Part shown: positions 39,232-49,010 of the stretch, in pieces
How positions within the stretch are numbered: position 1 is the stretch's first letter
How the letters are laid out: every line of letters starts with the position of its first letter
Origin: Photorhabdus laumondii subsp. laumondii
GTDB lineage: Bacteria; Pseudomonadota; Gammaproteobacteria; Enterobacterales; Enterobacteriaceae
Length of the DNA stretch: 64,000 nt
Assembly (NCBI RefSeq): GCF_003343245.1
Contig: NZ_CP024901.1
Coordinates: forward strand, 2,170,001 to 2,234,000
Reading direction: 5' to 3'
Notes under the pieces: generated by a model
Databases searched by the model: none
The model's input: only the letters and a program-made list of their open reading frames with translations
Told to the model about the DNA's origin: nothing
Program-made: the position numbers and the translations under genes

Positions 39232-40011
39232 AAGAACCTCCCGAAATGCAATATATTCAGTATCAAGTCAAAGATGACACGATCAGCAACTGAAAAAGGG
39301 AGCGTCCATCATATCACTACATAAAGAAACCGGATAACTTTCATCGTCAGACGGTGGGTGATGTGTCCAACGATATCTGCTTCCAAAAGTGCGCAGATGT
39401 ACCACAATTTTGTTCTCCCGAGTTTTCGTTCGCCACCTGATGGATAATCCTTTCAGGCAATGGAGCACGAGTAATAGTTATTATCGATTGGATTAAGCGG
39501 GGCAAATTTTTGTTTGATTATGAGAATAGCTTCACCTCTATTCATAACATTGGCAGCTTACAATATTTCTTAATCTATATGGTGGACGTTTCCGATTGTA
39601 CAAGCATTGGAGTAACCTCTCATCTTTTTCTCACAAGCGTTACACTTATTTAAACTGGCGGCAGTTTATATTTGTGTTTATGTGGCTGAAAACCGCATAA
39701 ACTCTGGGTTTGTAACGATGTAGATCACCTCCAGGTTAATATTATCTGAACTCCTGTTTTATTTTGTGATGATTATCACGGATAAATCGCATTTATATGT
39801 TAATTTATGGTTAACTAAAAGTAGGTATTTTACATAAATTTAACTATTGTTTTTTCATTTTTCAATTCATTGTATAAGTCCTCAGGGCGAGAGCATGGGC
39901 ACCTAAATTTCATTTAGATAGAGTTATAATCAAGCAGTGTTGGCAGTAATACTCATTGAACTATTTGAAATAGCATCTTGATCTGATTGGCTTTTAAACT
40001 GAGGTTGTTTT
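39232..40011. other. intergenic region upstream of the phosphonate cluster
   Basis: 780 bp without a gene. Contains a near-consensus CRP site (39765-39780). A possible -10 (tataag near 39,871) lies about 140 bp before the pepM start. Confidence 0.4.
39765..39780. promoter_or_regulatory. near-consensus CRP-type site before the phosphonate cluster
   Basis: TGTGATGATTATCACG matches 9 of 10 CRP half-site bases (TGTGA-N6-TCACA). It lies about 240 bp before the pepM start. Regulation by CRP is inferred, not shown. Confidence 0.45.
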
Positions 40012-40997
40012 ATGTTGAAGAAGTTACTCAAAGAGAAGAAATCGCTTACTTTTATTGAAGCACATAACCCGCTTTCGGCACTCATTATCAAAAATACAAA
40101 TTATACAGATGATAATGGCTGTACCCATAAATTTGATGGTATCTGGTCAAGTTCTTTAACTGTCATTCCGCAGCTATATCTGTAATGTACTGATTTAAAA
40201 TCGTTTGTATAAAATTTATTCATTTATTAATTCTTAATTAAAACAACAAATTACGAATGCGGTGCGGAATGTCGGCTTTAACTGACTCAGCTGTTAAAGG
40301 TATTCCTGATAACGAAACATTGGATATTAATAGTCGTTTACAAAATATTCATGAGATAAAATTACTCACTAAAATGCCGGTTATTATGGATGCTGACACA
40401 GGTGGACGGGTTGAGCATTTTGTCCATTATGTCAGAAAAATGGAGCAGGTAGGTATTGATGCAGTCATTATTGAAGATAAAACGGGCAATAAAAGGAATT
40501 CCCTGTTTGGCACCAGTGTTAAACAAGAATTGGCTGATATTAAAGAATTCAGTAACAAAATAGCTAAAGGTAAAGCTGCACAACAAAAGAGCCGATTAAT
40601 GATTTTTGCACGACTGGAAAGTTTAATTGCTGGTTACGGAATGGAAGATGCATTGGAGAGAGCCAATGCCTATGTTAAAGCAGGTGCTAATGGCATTATG
40701 ATCCATAGCTGCCAGAATACGTCTGATGAAGTTATTGATTTTAGTCAGTCATTCAGAAAGAAATATCCAAAATTACCACTGATATGTGTACCAACGACTT
40801 ATTCAGCAACTTATCATCATGATCTGAGCGAAGCAGGTTTTAATATTATTATTTATGCCAACCATATGCTCAGAGCGGCTTATAAAGCAATGGAACATGT
40901 ATCTCACGAAATATTAAAGTATGGACGTTCCGCAGAAGTAGAGAAAGATTGCATAAGTATAAAAAAAGTCATCAATCTTATTCCTTATGCATCTTGA
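40012..40997 (+). pseudogene. pepM: PEP mutase (PepM), split by a MITE-like insertion
   Basis: The enzyme would convert phosphoenolpyruvate to phosphonopyruvate, the entry step to phosphonates. The N-terminus is read from ATG 40012 (LTFIEAHNPLSALI ... KFDGIWSSSLT). A 122-bp insertion, made of a 113-bp element plus a 9-bp duplication, brings a stop at 40183. Coding resumes exactly in register of homology at DSAVKGIPDNE. The rest contains DADTGGRVEHF and the mutase signature EDKTGNKRNS. The insertion length is not a multiple of three. Translation from internal ATGs (40257 or 40269) would lack ~50 N-terminal residues, including the substrate-binding strand, so activity is unlikely. Confidence 0.9.
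40163..40275. mobile_element. 113-bp MITE-like insertion in pepM
   Basis: Flanked by a perfect 9-bp direct repeat ctttaactg (40154-40162 and 40276-40284). Near the tips are inverted copies of cattccgca, offset by about 1 and 4 bases, and the core is AT-rich with no coding capacity. Removing the insert and one repeat restores an uninterrupted PEP mutase reading frame. Confidence 0.85.
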
Positions 40998-41046
40998 TGC
41001 TTGAGTTTTAATATTTTTCTATCAAGAAAATATATTCTCATATATA

Positions 41047-41175
41047 TAACCTATGGATTTCGAGTTGCATCGTGGTGGCAAAAGAGCGAATTCTCGGGAG
41101 CATAGATAATCGTGTGTTTATAAAAACGGCGAAGGCTGCCAGAAAAGAGGCAATTTGAAAGATGACAGGTATAGT
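41047..41175. repeat. degenerate ERIC-type repeat 4
   Basis: About 129 bp between pepM and the monooxygenase gene. Termini tataacctatggatttcgag and gaaagatgacaggtata and the inner agcgaattctcgggagcata are recognisable, but the unit has many differences. Its right end touches the ribosome-site region of the next gene. Confidence 0.7.
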
Positions 41176-41178
41176 ATA

Positions 41179-42510
41179 ATGGAAAGTGATCAGAAACAAC
41201 TCGTGCTTGGTGCTTATCTTACTTATGGTACTGGGCATCACCCGGCTGCATGGCGTCACCCTGATGTTAATCCGCAAGCTGCACAAGATATCGGGCATTA
41301 TCTGAATATGGCTCGTATAGCGGAAAAAGGTTTATTCGATTTAATTTTTCTTTCTGATACACCTTCGGTTTTTCAGGATGATCAGCGGGGTTATGGTAGC
41401 CGGGTAGTCATATTCGAACCCATGACTCTTTTATCAGCATTGGCAATGGTGACTGAACATATCGGTTTGGTTGCTACCGCATCCACCACCTATAAACATC
41501 CATTTAATATTGCCCGTGAATTTGCTTCGTTGGATCATATTAGCCGTGGGCGCGCTGGCTGGAATCTGGTGACCTCGTCTAAATCTCATGCAGCGAAAAA
41601 CTTCGGCTTTGCTCAACATCCTGAGCATGATGAACGATACCATCAGGCGGCTGAATCCTGGGACATTGTGACTGGATTATGGGATAGCTGGGATGATGAT
41701 GCTCTGCCACGTGATAAGCAGAGTGGTATTTTTTATGATCCATCAAAATGCCATGAATTAAATTTTCAGGGACAATATTTCTCCGTAAAAGGGCCATTGA
41801 ATATTTCCCATCCTCCTCAGGGGCACCCCATTATTGTACAGGCTGGTTCTTCAGAACCAGGAAAAGAATTGGCAGCTAGAACGGCTGAATTAGTTTTCAC
41901 TGCACAACCTGATATGAATTTAGCAAAAGCATTTTACAGCGATTTAAAATCCCGACTCAGTCAATATGAAAGGCACTATAACAATATTTTAATTATGCCG
42001 GGGCTGTGCTTTTTTATTGGCTCTGATGAAGAGAGTGCCAAAAAGAAATTTAACGACTTGCAGGCGCTTATTCACCCTGAATTTGGTCTCAGCATGTTAT
42101 CTGATTTGCTCGGTGGTATTGATTTATCAGGCTACGATATTAATCAACCTCTGCCAGATCTTCCTGTTTCTAATGGGAATCAAAGCCGTCGGGCGATTAT
42201 TGAAAAAATGGCCAGATCAGAGTCTTTAACGATTAAACAGTTATACGAAAAAATCATTATTGCCAGAGGCCATTTAATTTGTATTGGCTCTTACCAACAA
42301 GTTGCTGAACAAATGGTGCAGTGGCTACAGGAAAAAGCCTGTGACGGATTTAATCTTATGCCTCCTTATATGCCCGGATGTCTGGAGGAGTTTGTGACTC
42401 ATGTTGTACCTGAATTACAAAAACGAGGAGTGTTCAAAATGGGTTATAAATCAGGGACATTAAGGGAGAAGCTGAATATTCCCAAACCGCCCAGTAAATT
42501 TCACGTTTAA
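41179..42510 (+). CDS. hvrB: flavin-dependent monooxygenase (NtaA/SnaA/DszA family), HvrB-like
   Basis: 443 aa from ATG 41179; an upstream TTG is inside the ERIC repeat. Luciferase-like TIM barrel with the family blocks LGAYLTYGTGHHPAAWRHP, FLSDTPSVFQDD, STTYKHPFNIAREFASLDHISRGRAGWNLVTS and FDLIFLSD. It needs FMNH2 from a separate reductase, which I do not find in the window. In the pantaphos pathway as I know it, such an enzyme hydroxylates the phosphonate next to phosphorus. Symbol by position and family. Confidence 0.75.
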   Translation: MESDQKQLVLGAYLTYGTGHHPAAWRHPDVNPQAAQDIGHYLNMARIAEKGLFDLIFLSDTPSVFQDDQRGYGSRVVIFEPMTLLSALAMVTEHIGLVATASTTYKHPFNIAREFASLDHISRGRAGWNLVTSSKSHAAKNFGFAQHPEHDERYHQAAESWDIVTGLWDSWDDDALPRDKQSGIFYDPSKCHELNFQGQYFSVKGPLNISHPPQGHPIIVQAGSSEPGKELAARTAELVFTAQPDMNLAKAFYSDLKSRLSQYERHYNNILIMPGLCFFIGSDEESAKKKFNDLQALIHPEFGLSMLSDLLGGIDLSGYDINQPLPDLPVSNGNQSRRAIIEKMARSESLTIKQLYEKIIIARGHLICIGSYQQVAEQMVQWLQEKACDGFNLMPPYMPGCLEEFVTHVVPELQKRGVFKMGYKSGTLREKLNIPKPPSKFHV

Positions 42511-42546
42511 ATAATACTCATTAATAAAAAATAAGGTTTTGACGCT

Positions 42547-43683
42547 ATGACTATTCAACAAAATATTATTCTGGAAGATACAACGTTACGCGATGGTGAG
42601 CAGGCTCCTGGTGTTGCATTTTCAAAAGAAACAAAAGTGAGTATTTTTAATTCGTTGGTAGACGCCGGTGTTAAGTGGATAGAAGCCGGGATACCCGCCA
42701 TGAAAGGGGATGAAGTTCTGGCATTAGAAGAGATGCTGGAACGCAAGAATGAAGTGAATATTATCGGCTGGAATCGGGGGGTACTGGAAGATATTAAATA
42801 TACTTTCTCTCTGGGATTTAAGGCGATACATATCGGCCTTCCGACTTCCAATATTCACCTTAAACACAGTGTGAGCAAAGACAGATATTGGTTATTAATG
42901 ACCGCCAGCGATATGATCAAATTTGCTAAAGATAAAGGTGCTTTTGTCTCAATCAGTGCCGAAGATGTTGGCCGGACAGAAATCAGTTTCTTGCAAGAAT
43001 ATGCGGCTACCGTCGAGCAGGCCGGTGCCGACCGTCTACGTCTTTCAGACACGATAGGCATTCTGAATAGCCAGCAATATGCACAGCGGGTTTCTGCTGT
43101 TCGTCAGGCATCAGCCATTGATTTGCAGTGTCACTGCCATAATGACTTCGGGCTGGCTGTAGCCAATACGCTGGCGGGTCTTGAAGCAGGGGCTCGTTAT
43201 TTCCATGTCTGCGTTAATGCGATGGGGGAATGAGCCGGGATGCCAGATTTAGCCCAGATGGTAATGGCTCTGCAACATTTCCATCAGATAGATACCGGTG
43301 TTGATACTCGACAACTTACCCGCCTCTCTCAGAAAGTCGCTCAGGCCAGTAAATATACAATTTCTCCTTGGCAACCTATTGTTGGTGACAATGTTTTTGC
43401 CCATGAATCCGGTATTCATGTCAATGGAATGCTGAAAGATAGCAAAACATTTGAACCTTTTGAGCCTGAGCAGGTTGGCGGTCAGCGTCGTCTGGTTGTC
43501 GGCAAGCATTCCGGTCGGGCTATCTTACAAAATATGTTAGAAGAAGATAGCATAAAGACAGATCCACAGGCATTGGAATATTGTCTGGCGCTGGTACGAA
43601 AAGCTGCCGGAGAATATCCCGGCGGGATCCCAACACATGTATTACATGAACTCTATCAGCAGGCAGAAGGAACATCAGAATGA
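42547..43683 (+). pseudogene. hvrC: phosphonomethylmalate/homocitrate synthase-like gene with in-frame stop
   Basis: One continuous frame of 378 codons apart from TGA at 43231-43233. Conserved blocks on both sides belong to one enzyme: ILEDTTLRDGEQAPGVAF, EAGIPAMKGDE, LQCHCHNDFGLAVANTLAG, then VNAMGE-stop-AGMPDL, where the family has GERAG, and finally FAHESGIHVNGML and VGKHSGR. A CGA-to-TGA change explains it. The enzyme would condense acetyl-CoA with phosphonopyruvate, as isopropylmalate synthase does with its keto acid. A downstream ATG at 43255 could restart, but neither half alone should be active. Confidence 0.9.
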
Positions 43684-44921
43684 TGATTCATGAACAGCCT
43701 ATCGTTAATCAGATTATTGCTGAACACAGCCAGAAACCCCGGGTTATGGCTAAGGAGCTGATCACTGTTGATGTCGATAGAATTTATGTTCAGGATGGGA
43801 ATTCACCGACTATCGCTAAACTCTTTCGCCAGCATAATCTGAAACGGGTTCTGCGCCCGGAAAAAATTGGTTTTTTCTTCGACCATTCAGTGATTGTGCC
43901 TGATAGGTTAATGGCTGAACGTGTTAATGAAGCAATGGAATTTGCCAAATCGATTGGTGTCAATATTTTCGCTAGAGGTGAAGGTATCAGCCATTTAATT
44001 GCCTTGGAAGAGCAGTGGTTTCAACCTGGTAACATTGTAATTGGAGCTGATTCTCATACTTGTACAGGGGGTGCCGTACAGTCACTGGCCTTAGGCATGG
44101 GAGCTTCAGATGTATTGGCAGCAATGCTGACTGGGCAGACTTGGCTGAAAGTACCAGAAACAGTCAGTTTAAGTATTTCCGGTCAACCCCATCCGGCTAC
44201 ACGGACTAAAGATGTGATGCTCGCTTTATTGCGACATTTCGGGCAATCCCCCTTTTTATATCGTTCAGTGGAGCTATGTGGAGAATGGAGCCAGACACTT
44301 TCCTTAGATTCTGCTGCCAGTTTCGCCAGTATGGGTGTCGAACTTGGTGCCAAATGCGTCTTTATGCCGGATGGGCCCGGTAGGCCAGCCAATATGCGGC
44401 CTATCAATCCAGAGGTCGTTGATCATCATCTGACATTTTTGCTGTCAGAACTGACGCCTCATATCTCCCTGCCACATTCCCCTGCTCAGTCGGTACCGCT
44501 GGAAACGCTGTCAGGGCAGAAGATAGATTATGTCTTTATCGGCAGTTGTACCAACAGCCGATTAGAAGACATTGCGGAAGTAGCGGCAATCCTTGATAAG
44601 CACCGCGTACATCAGGATGTTCATTGTATCGTTACGCCTGGTTCAAAACGTGTATATCTGGAAGCTATGCGACGTGGCTATATTGAAAAAATTGTTTCTG
44701 CGGGTGCTCTGGTGACTCCTCCTGGGTGTGGGGCTTGTGTTGGCACACAAGGTACCATTCCCGCCAAAGGGGAAAGGGTTCTTTCAACGATGAACCGGAA
44801 TTTTCAAGGGCGTATGGGCAATGCTGAAGCGGAAATTTATCTCTCATCGCCTTTAGTTGCAGCAAATGTGGCATTACATGGCAGGGTGCCGCTGATTACG
44901 GAGCTTGAATGGCATGATTGA
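43680..44921 (+). CDS. hvrD: aconitase/LeuC-like isomerase large subunit (HvrD-like)
   Basis: 413 aa, a homoaconitase/LeuC-type large subunit. The [4Fe-4S] ligands are in GSCTNSRLEDI and PPGCGACVGTQG. Substrate and fold blocks: IGADSHTCTGGAVQSLALGMG, FFFDHSVIVPD. Start overlaps the end of hvrC by 4 nt. With the small subunit it would dehydrate and rehydrate phosphonomethylmalate, parallel to leucine biosynthesis. Intact. Confidence 0.85.
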   Translation: MMIHEQPIVNQIIAEHSQKPRVMAKELITVDVDRIYVQDGNSPTIAKLFRQHNLKRVLRPEKIGFFFDHSVIVPDRLMAERVNEAMEFAKSIGVNIFARGEGISHLIALEEQWFQPGNIVIGADSHTCTGGAVQSLALGMGASDVLAAMLTGQTWLKVPETVSLSISGQPHPATRTKDVMLALLRHFGQSPFLYRSVELCGEWSQTLSLDSAASFASMGVELGAKCVFMPDGPGRPANMRPINPEVVDHHLTFLLSELTPHISLPHSPAQSVPLETLSGQKIDYVFIGSCTNSRLEDIAEVAAILDKHRVHQDVHCIVTPGSKRVYLEAMRRGYIEKIVSAGALVTPPGCGACVGTQGTIPAKGERVLSTMNRNFQGRMGNAEAEIYLSSPLVAANVALHGRVPLITELEWHD

Positions 44922-45471
44922 TCAAAAAAACGATTTTGCAAAAAGGAATCCCATCAAAAATCAACGCGTCAGGATGATTACGGGAGATATTTCTACCGAC
45001 GATATTATTCCTGCACGTTATAAACACATGTACACCGAGCCAACTCAACTGGCTCCTCATCTGTTTGAAAACCGGTTTCCTGAGTTTGTCTCCACACTTC
45101 AACTCGGAGATATCATTGTCTGTAATGGTATTTTTGGTATTGGTAGTTCAAGGGAACAGGCGGTGAGCACTTTATTAGCAGTAGGTATACCTATGGTTGT
45201 TGCTCCCGCTTTCGGGCGGATTTTTTTCCGCAACTCATGGAATCTTGGCTTGTTAGCGATTGAAGCCGACATTAAAGGTTTTCGTGAAGGATTAGCTGTT
45301 GAATGCTTAATTAACGAAGGCCGTTTTATCGCTGAAACGTCATTAGCGGATTTTTATCCACCATCCGAACAAATGTTGGCGGTTGTCCACGCAGGTGGAC
45401 GACTCAATTACATTTTTAATCAATTGCCCAAAAACCCATCACCCAAAGAGAAGGAGCAGAGGATAATATGA
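44914..45471 (+). CDS. hvrE: aconitase/LeuD-like isomerase small subunit (HvrE-like)
   Basis: 185 aa from ATG 44914, overlapping the large-subunit gene by 8 nt; the frame opens at TTG 44905. The swivel-domain motifs are IVCNGIFGIGSSREQAVSTLLAVG and FGRIFFRNSWNLGLL, as in LeuD. ISTDDIIPARYKH near the N-terminus is also typical. Forms the heterodimer with the preceding product. Confidence 0.85.
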   Translation: MIDQKNDFAKRNPIKNQRVRMITGDISTDDIIPARYKHMYTEPTQLAPHLFENRFPEFVSTLQLGDIIVCNGIFGIGSSREQAVSTLLAVGIPMVVAPAFGRIFFRNSWNLGLLAIEADIKGFREGLAVECLINEGRFIAETSLADFYPPSEQMLAVVHAGGRLNYIFNQLPKNPSPKEKEQRII

Positions 45472-46253
45472 CACAGCATAAAGAGAAATTTGATGGTTTG
45501 GCTAAAGGTTATGATCGCTACCGCCCTCGTTACCCGCAAGCACTTTTCCGTGAAATTTGCCACTGGCTGCCTAAAGACAAGGCACTGTCTGTTGTCGATA
45601 TTGGTGCCGGAACTGGTATTGCTCTCGAAGGACTAGCAAATCTGCTTGGTCAGCAACACCACTACACTGCCATTGATATCTCGCAGGATATGATCGACAT
45701 CGGTAAACAGAAACTGCCATGGGTCAGTTGGTTACATGGCAGTGCTGAACAGCATCTCGCCAATGTGGGTAATCCTGACCTGATCATAGCAGCACAATCT
45801 TTTCAATGGATGGATCGGGCAACGGTATTAAATCTGGTCAGAAACAGTCTGGCAGATAATGGCATCATAGCGATCCTGCAAAATAACCGAGATTACCGGC
45901 ATAGTGAATTTCTGAATGAGTATGAAAATCTGCTGGAAGAATTAAGCCCTAACTATAGCCGTCACTATCGGGATTTTGATTATGCGCTGGAATTGAATAC
46001 GGCATTCCTGCATGAAAATGCCCTTCATATTACACTTAATACCCGCTGGAGTATGCTTATTCCCGGCGAAGCATTTATCGGGATGAGTCGTTCATCGACT
46101 CAAGTGCAACGTGCTTTAGCTGCCTACGGTGAGTTATTTATCGAAAGATTAAAAATGCTGGTGGATAAATATCAATTTGAGGGGAATTTGGCAATTTTAT
46201 ATGAAAGCCAACTGTTTATGGTTGTTAAGCAGGTTAATTCTGGAAATGAATAA
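45468..46253 (+). CDS. SAM-dependent methyltransferase (class I)
   Basis: 261 aa. Motif I VVDIGAGTGIALEGL near residue 40, acidic loop TAIDISQDMIDIGKQKL, and AAQSFQWMDRATVL, the pattern of the methyltransferase-11 / trans-aconitate-methyltransferase-like group. ATGA overlap with the preceding gene. The pantaphos cluster also has a methyltransferase in this position. It may modify a carboxylate or a late intermediate; the substrate is unknown. Confidence 0.8.
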   Translation: MTQHKEKFDGLAKGYDRYRPRYPQALFREICHWLPKDKALSVVDIGAGTGIALEGLANLLGQQHHYTAIDISQDMIDIGKQKLPWVSWLHGSAEQHLANVGNPDLIIAAQSFQWMDRATVLNLVRNSLADNGIIAILQNNRDYRHSEFLNEYENLLEELSPNYSRHYRDFDYALELNTAFLHENALHITLNTRWSMLIPGEAFIGMSRSSTQVQRALAAYGELFIERLKMLVDKYQFEGNLAILYESQLFMVVKQVNSGNE

Positions 46254-46714
46254 TGTCAGAAATAGCAATCAGCTTCTCTATACCAACTGAGGAAGATATC
46301 AAGGGAATATTGGTACTCTTGCAAGACGTTTATCTGCCATTTGTGGCTGATTTTATGCCGACAGCACTGAATGAAACGCCTGTCAGTATTATGGAGAAGT
46401 TAATTTATTGGAGAATTGCTAAATATGATAATCAGGTTGTTGCGGCTGTATTAATTGAGCAAGAGGACGATAATTTAACATTCAGTTATTTATCTGTATT
46501 ACCGGCATTCAGGTGCCGGGGAATTGCCAGCAAATTACTCAATATCATTTGCCAAGAAGCAGTCCAGCAGGCGCAATTACCTATTATTATTGCATTACGT
46601 CGTTCACTGGCGATGAATATTCATTTCTTTACTCAACGAGGATTTGAATATTTAGGCCCTTTTAATACCAACGAACACGATCTCTATATCTGGCGATCAG
46701 GAGAAAATGAATGA
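46253..46714 (+). CDS. GNAT-family N-acetyltransferase
   Basis: 153 aa. Acetyl-CoA binding motif A at YLSVLPAFRCRGIASKLLNII (RxxGIA), then a C-terminal FFTQRGFEYLG. Overlaps the previous gene by 1 nt and the next by 4. In phosphonate clusters such enzymes often acetylate the amino group of the toxic product for self-protection. That role is inferred. Confidence 0.82.
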   Translation: MSEIAISFSIPTEEDIKGILVLLQDVYLPFVADFMPTALNETPVSIMEKLIYWRIAKYDNQVVAAVLIEQEDDNLTFSYLSVLPAFRCRGIASKLLNIICQEAVQQAQLPIIIALRRSLAMNIHFFTQRGFEYLGPFNTNEHDLYIWRSGENE

Positions 46715-47874
46715 ACAACACGGTTATTGTATTAGGATATCGTGAAGGTATTGCGACAGCTCTAGCCCATCAGGGATATCAGATTATTCATATAGTGAAA
46801 AGAGTTAAGCCTGCCCTTAATGGCACGAGGTACTATATAGTTAAAAATCTAGAAGATGCACAAGAAGTTCTTCGGTGTGTATTAAACTTTTCCTTACATA
46901 CAGTTATAGGTATTGTTACAGGCAACGAAGACGGTGTATTTACGGCGGCGGTATTACGCGATATGTTGCAATTACCTGGCCCTAAAGATTATCGTAATAC
47001 TTTATATTTTCGGGATAAATTTTTACAAAAACAGAAGCTGGCACACCTTGTCCCTCATGCTTATTGCCGGTATGTAACCCGTGATGACGATTATTCACAA
47101 TTGGTTGTTGAGTTAGGTACCCCTTTCATCATAAAACCAGCTAATGGCATGGGTTCTTTTGCTACTACTGCTATCAACTCAGAATCAGAGTATGAAACTT
47201 ATTTCCAACAGTATGAAAAAAATCTAAGTAATGTGGCCTACGTTGCGGAAAATAAGATCACTGCTGATGAATTTTGTGTTGATGGGATTTGGTCTGAAGG
47301 TAAATTACATTGGTTCTCTATCAGCCAATATGCCACCCCGGTGATGCAATGTAATGAAGGAAAAACACTGGCTTTACAAATACTATCACGTCGAGATTTT
47401 CCAGATATTTACCAACAAATTGATCAGTTTTGTCCACGTATTTTGGAACGTTTAGATGCCGTTAATGGGGTATTCCATCTTGAATTTTTTAAAAATGGGG
47501 AAGGGGTATTTTTTAGTGAATGTGCTTTAAGACCTGCTGGTGCCTGGGTACCTGAAATGATAAAACTGAGCTATGGTGTCGATCTATATAGTGCTCATGC
47601 CACACTTTCTTTGGGGCTACCTTATGAACACCACCTGCTTGAATATCCTTCTCAGCTTTTTGCTGTTGTGCTATTACGTGCTTTTGACGGTGTTTCACTG
47701 ACAAAACAGTCTTTTTACCAGAATTTTGATTTGGTTGAACTGGATTGGACAGAAGATACACAGATGCAATCTCAAGGTATTTATGGTCGTGCTGGCTACG
47801 CGATTATCACGCATAAGGATCACTACACATTAGTAGAAAATGTCAATAAACTTATTGCGTTTACGGGGGAATGA
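46711..47874 (+). CDS. ATP-grasp ligase 1
   Basis: 387 aa. ATP-grasp core: Lys in TPFIIKPANGMGSFAT (~145), YVAENKITADEFCVDGIWSEG, and the metal-binding strand GVFHLEFFKNGEGVFFSECALRPAG (~250-275). An N-terminal Rossmann-like domain starts VIVLGYREGIATAL. These enzymes make amide bonds through acyl phosphates, so it may couple an amino acid to the phosphonate. Tightly coupled to its neighbours. Confidence 0.82.
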   Translation: MNNTVIVLGYREGIATALAHQGYQIIHIVKRVKPALNGTRYYIVKNLEDAQEVLRCVLNFSLHTVIGIVTGNEDGVFTAAVLRDMLQLPGPKDYRNTLYFRDKFLQKQKLAHLVPHAYCRYVTRDDDYSQLVVELGTPFIIKPANGMGSFATTAINSESEYETYFQQYEKNLSNVAYVAENKITADEFCVDGIWSEGKLHWFSISQYATPVMQCNEGKTLALQILSRRDFPDIYQQIDQFCPRILERLDAVNGVFHLEFFKNGEGVFFSECALRPAGAWVPEMIKLSYGVDLYSAHATLSLGLPYEHHLLEYPSQLFAVVLLRAFDGVSLTKQSFYQNFDLVELDWTEDTQMQSQGIYGRAGYAIITHKDHYTLVENVNKLIAFTGE

Positions 47875-49010
47875 TAATGTCTGAACGAGCCCTTATTCTG
47901 GATACTCACAAAATAATGTTAGAACAATCGATTAATCAACATCAGAATATTGATTATATTCGTGTTTCTGAACCGCAGGTGTACTTTGCTTCACAGGAGA
48001 AAACGCTGGCAAAAATAGATAACATAATGAATCAGACGCCTTTTCATTATGTGGTTGCAAGTTCAGAGAGTAACATGGCATTTGCTGGATTTCTCCGTAG
48101 TCGCTATGGATTGCCAGGCTTAAATTATGAACAGGCGTTATGTGTAACCAATAAATGGCGTATGCGTAAATGTCTTGAAGATGAATTACCTGCCCCAAGG
48201 TGTTGGCTTTCCGGTCATTTCTACAACAATTTTGCACAATGTACCCAAGGAGCAGCCACCCATTTTATTATTAAGCCGCTGTCTAGTTCTTCATGCCAGA
48301 ATGTTGAACGTCTAACCGTCGATCAGCTGTATCAAAAACTTACTCATCTGGATACATTAATGTTGATTGAGGAAGAAATAGATATAGAAGAAGAATTCCA
48401 TCTTGACGGTATCGTCAATTTGTCTGAGATCGCTGTAGCCTGCCTTTCTTGTTACAGCCTTCCTATCCTCAGTGCCAGAGGTCAAACAAGGGCAAGTATT
48501 CACCTACCTTCATCCCATCCAATGTTTTCAATAGCCTATTCTATGGCTCAACGAGCCATTACCAAATTAGCGTTAAAACAAGGTGTTTTTCATATGGAAG
48601 TTTACAGACGGGGTGAACGATTAATTTTTGGTGAAATTGGCCTACGGCCACCAGGAGTTGGCGTTGCTGAGTCACTACTGCGTTTTACTGGAGTAAATTT
48701 ATGGCAGGCTTTTGTTAACAGCCAGTTACTGCGCCCAATTAATAATATACCATCACAGGATTATCACGGTTATTCTGGGGTTATTGGTGTTTATCCCGAG
48801 AGGCTCAGAGCATCAGATTTATTACGTTTACCAAATGTTGTTGCTGTATCGGAATTAGAAAAAACACGCCATAAAATGACACGTACTGGTGCTCACGACT
48901 TTCGCTATTTGGCATTCGCCTCATGTCAAAGTCTGGCTGAATTTCATAATTTGATTAATCAATTGTCAGACTCTTCCCCATCAACGCATGTTAAGAGAGA
49001 AGTACAATGA
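47871..49010 (+). CDS. ATP-grasp ligase 2
   Basis: 379 aa, same domain plan as ligase 1: THFIIKPLSSSSCQNVERL, EEEIDIEEEFHLDGIVN, GVFHMEVYRRGERLIFGEIGLRPPG. The two are diverged paralogues in tandem. Starts in an ATGA overlap. Two successive ligases suggest two ligations, for example a phosphonate dipeptide or tripeptide. Confidence 0.82.
   Translation: MIMSERALILDTHKIMLEQSINQHQNIDYIRVSEPQVYFASQEKTLAKIDNIMNQTPFHYVVASSESNMAFAGFLRSRYGLPGLNYEQALCVTNKWRMRKCLEDELPAPRCWLSGHFYNNFAQCTQGAATHFIIKPLSSSSCQNVERLTVDQLYQKLTHLDTLMLIEEEIDIEEEFHLDGIVNLSEIAVACLSCYSLPILSARGQTRASIHLPSSHPMFSIAYSMAQRAITKLALKQGVFHMEVYRRGERLIFGEIGLRPPGVGVAESLLRFTGVNLWQAFVNSQLLRPINNIPSQDYHGYSGVIGVYPERLRASDLLRLPNVVAVSELEKTRHKMTRTGAHDFRYLAFASCQSLAEFHNLINQLSDSSPSTHVKREVQ

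Noticed and set aside
43231..43233. TGA in the synthase gene as a selenocysteine codon
   Set aside because: The family has Arg here, the site is not a redox position, and no SECIS-like hairpin is evident directly downstream. A CGA-to-TGA mutation is simpler.
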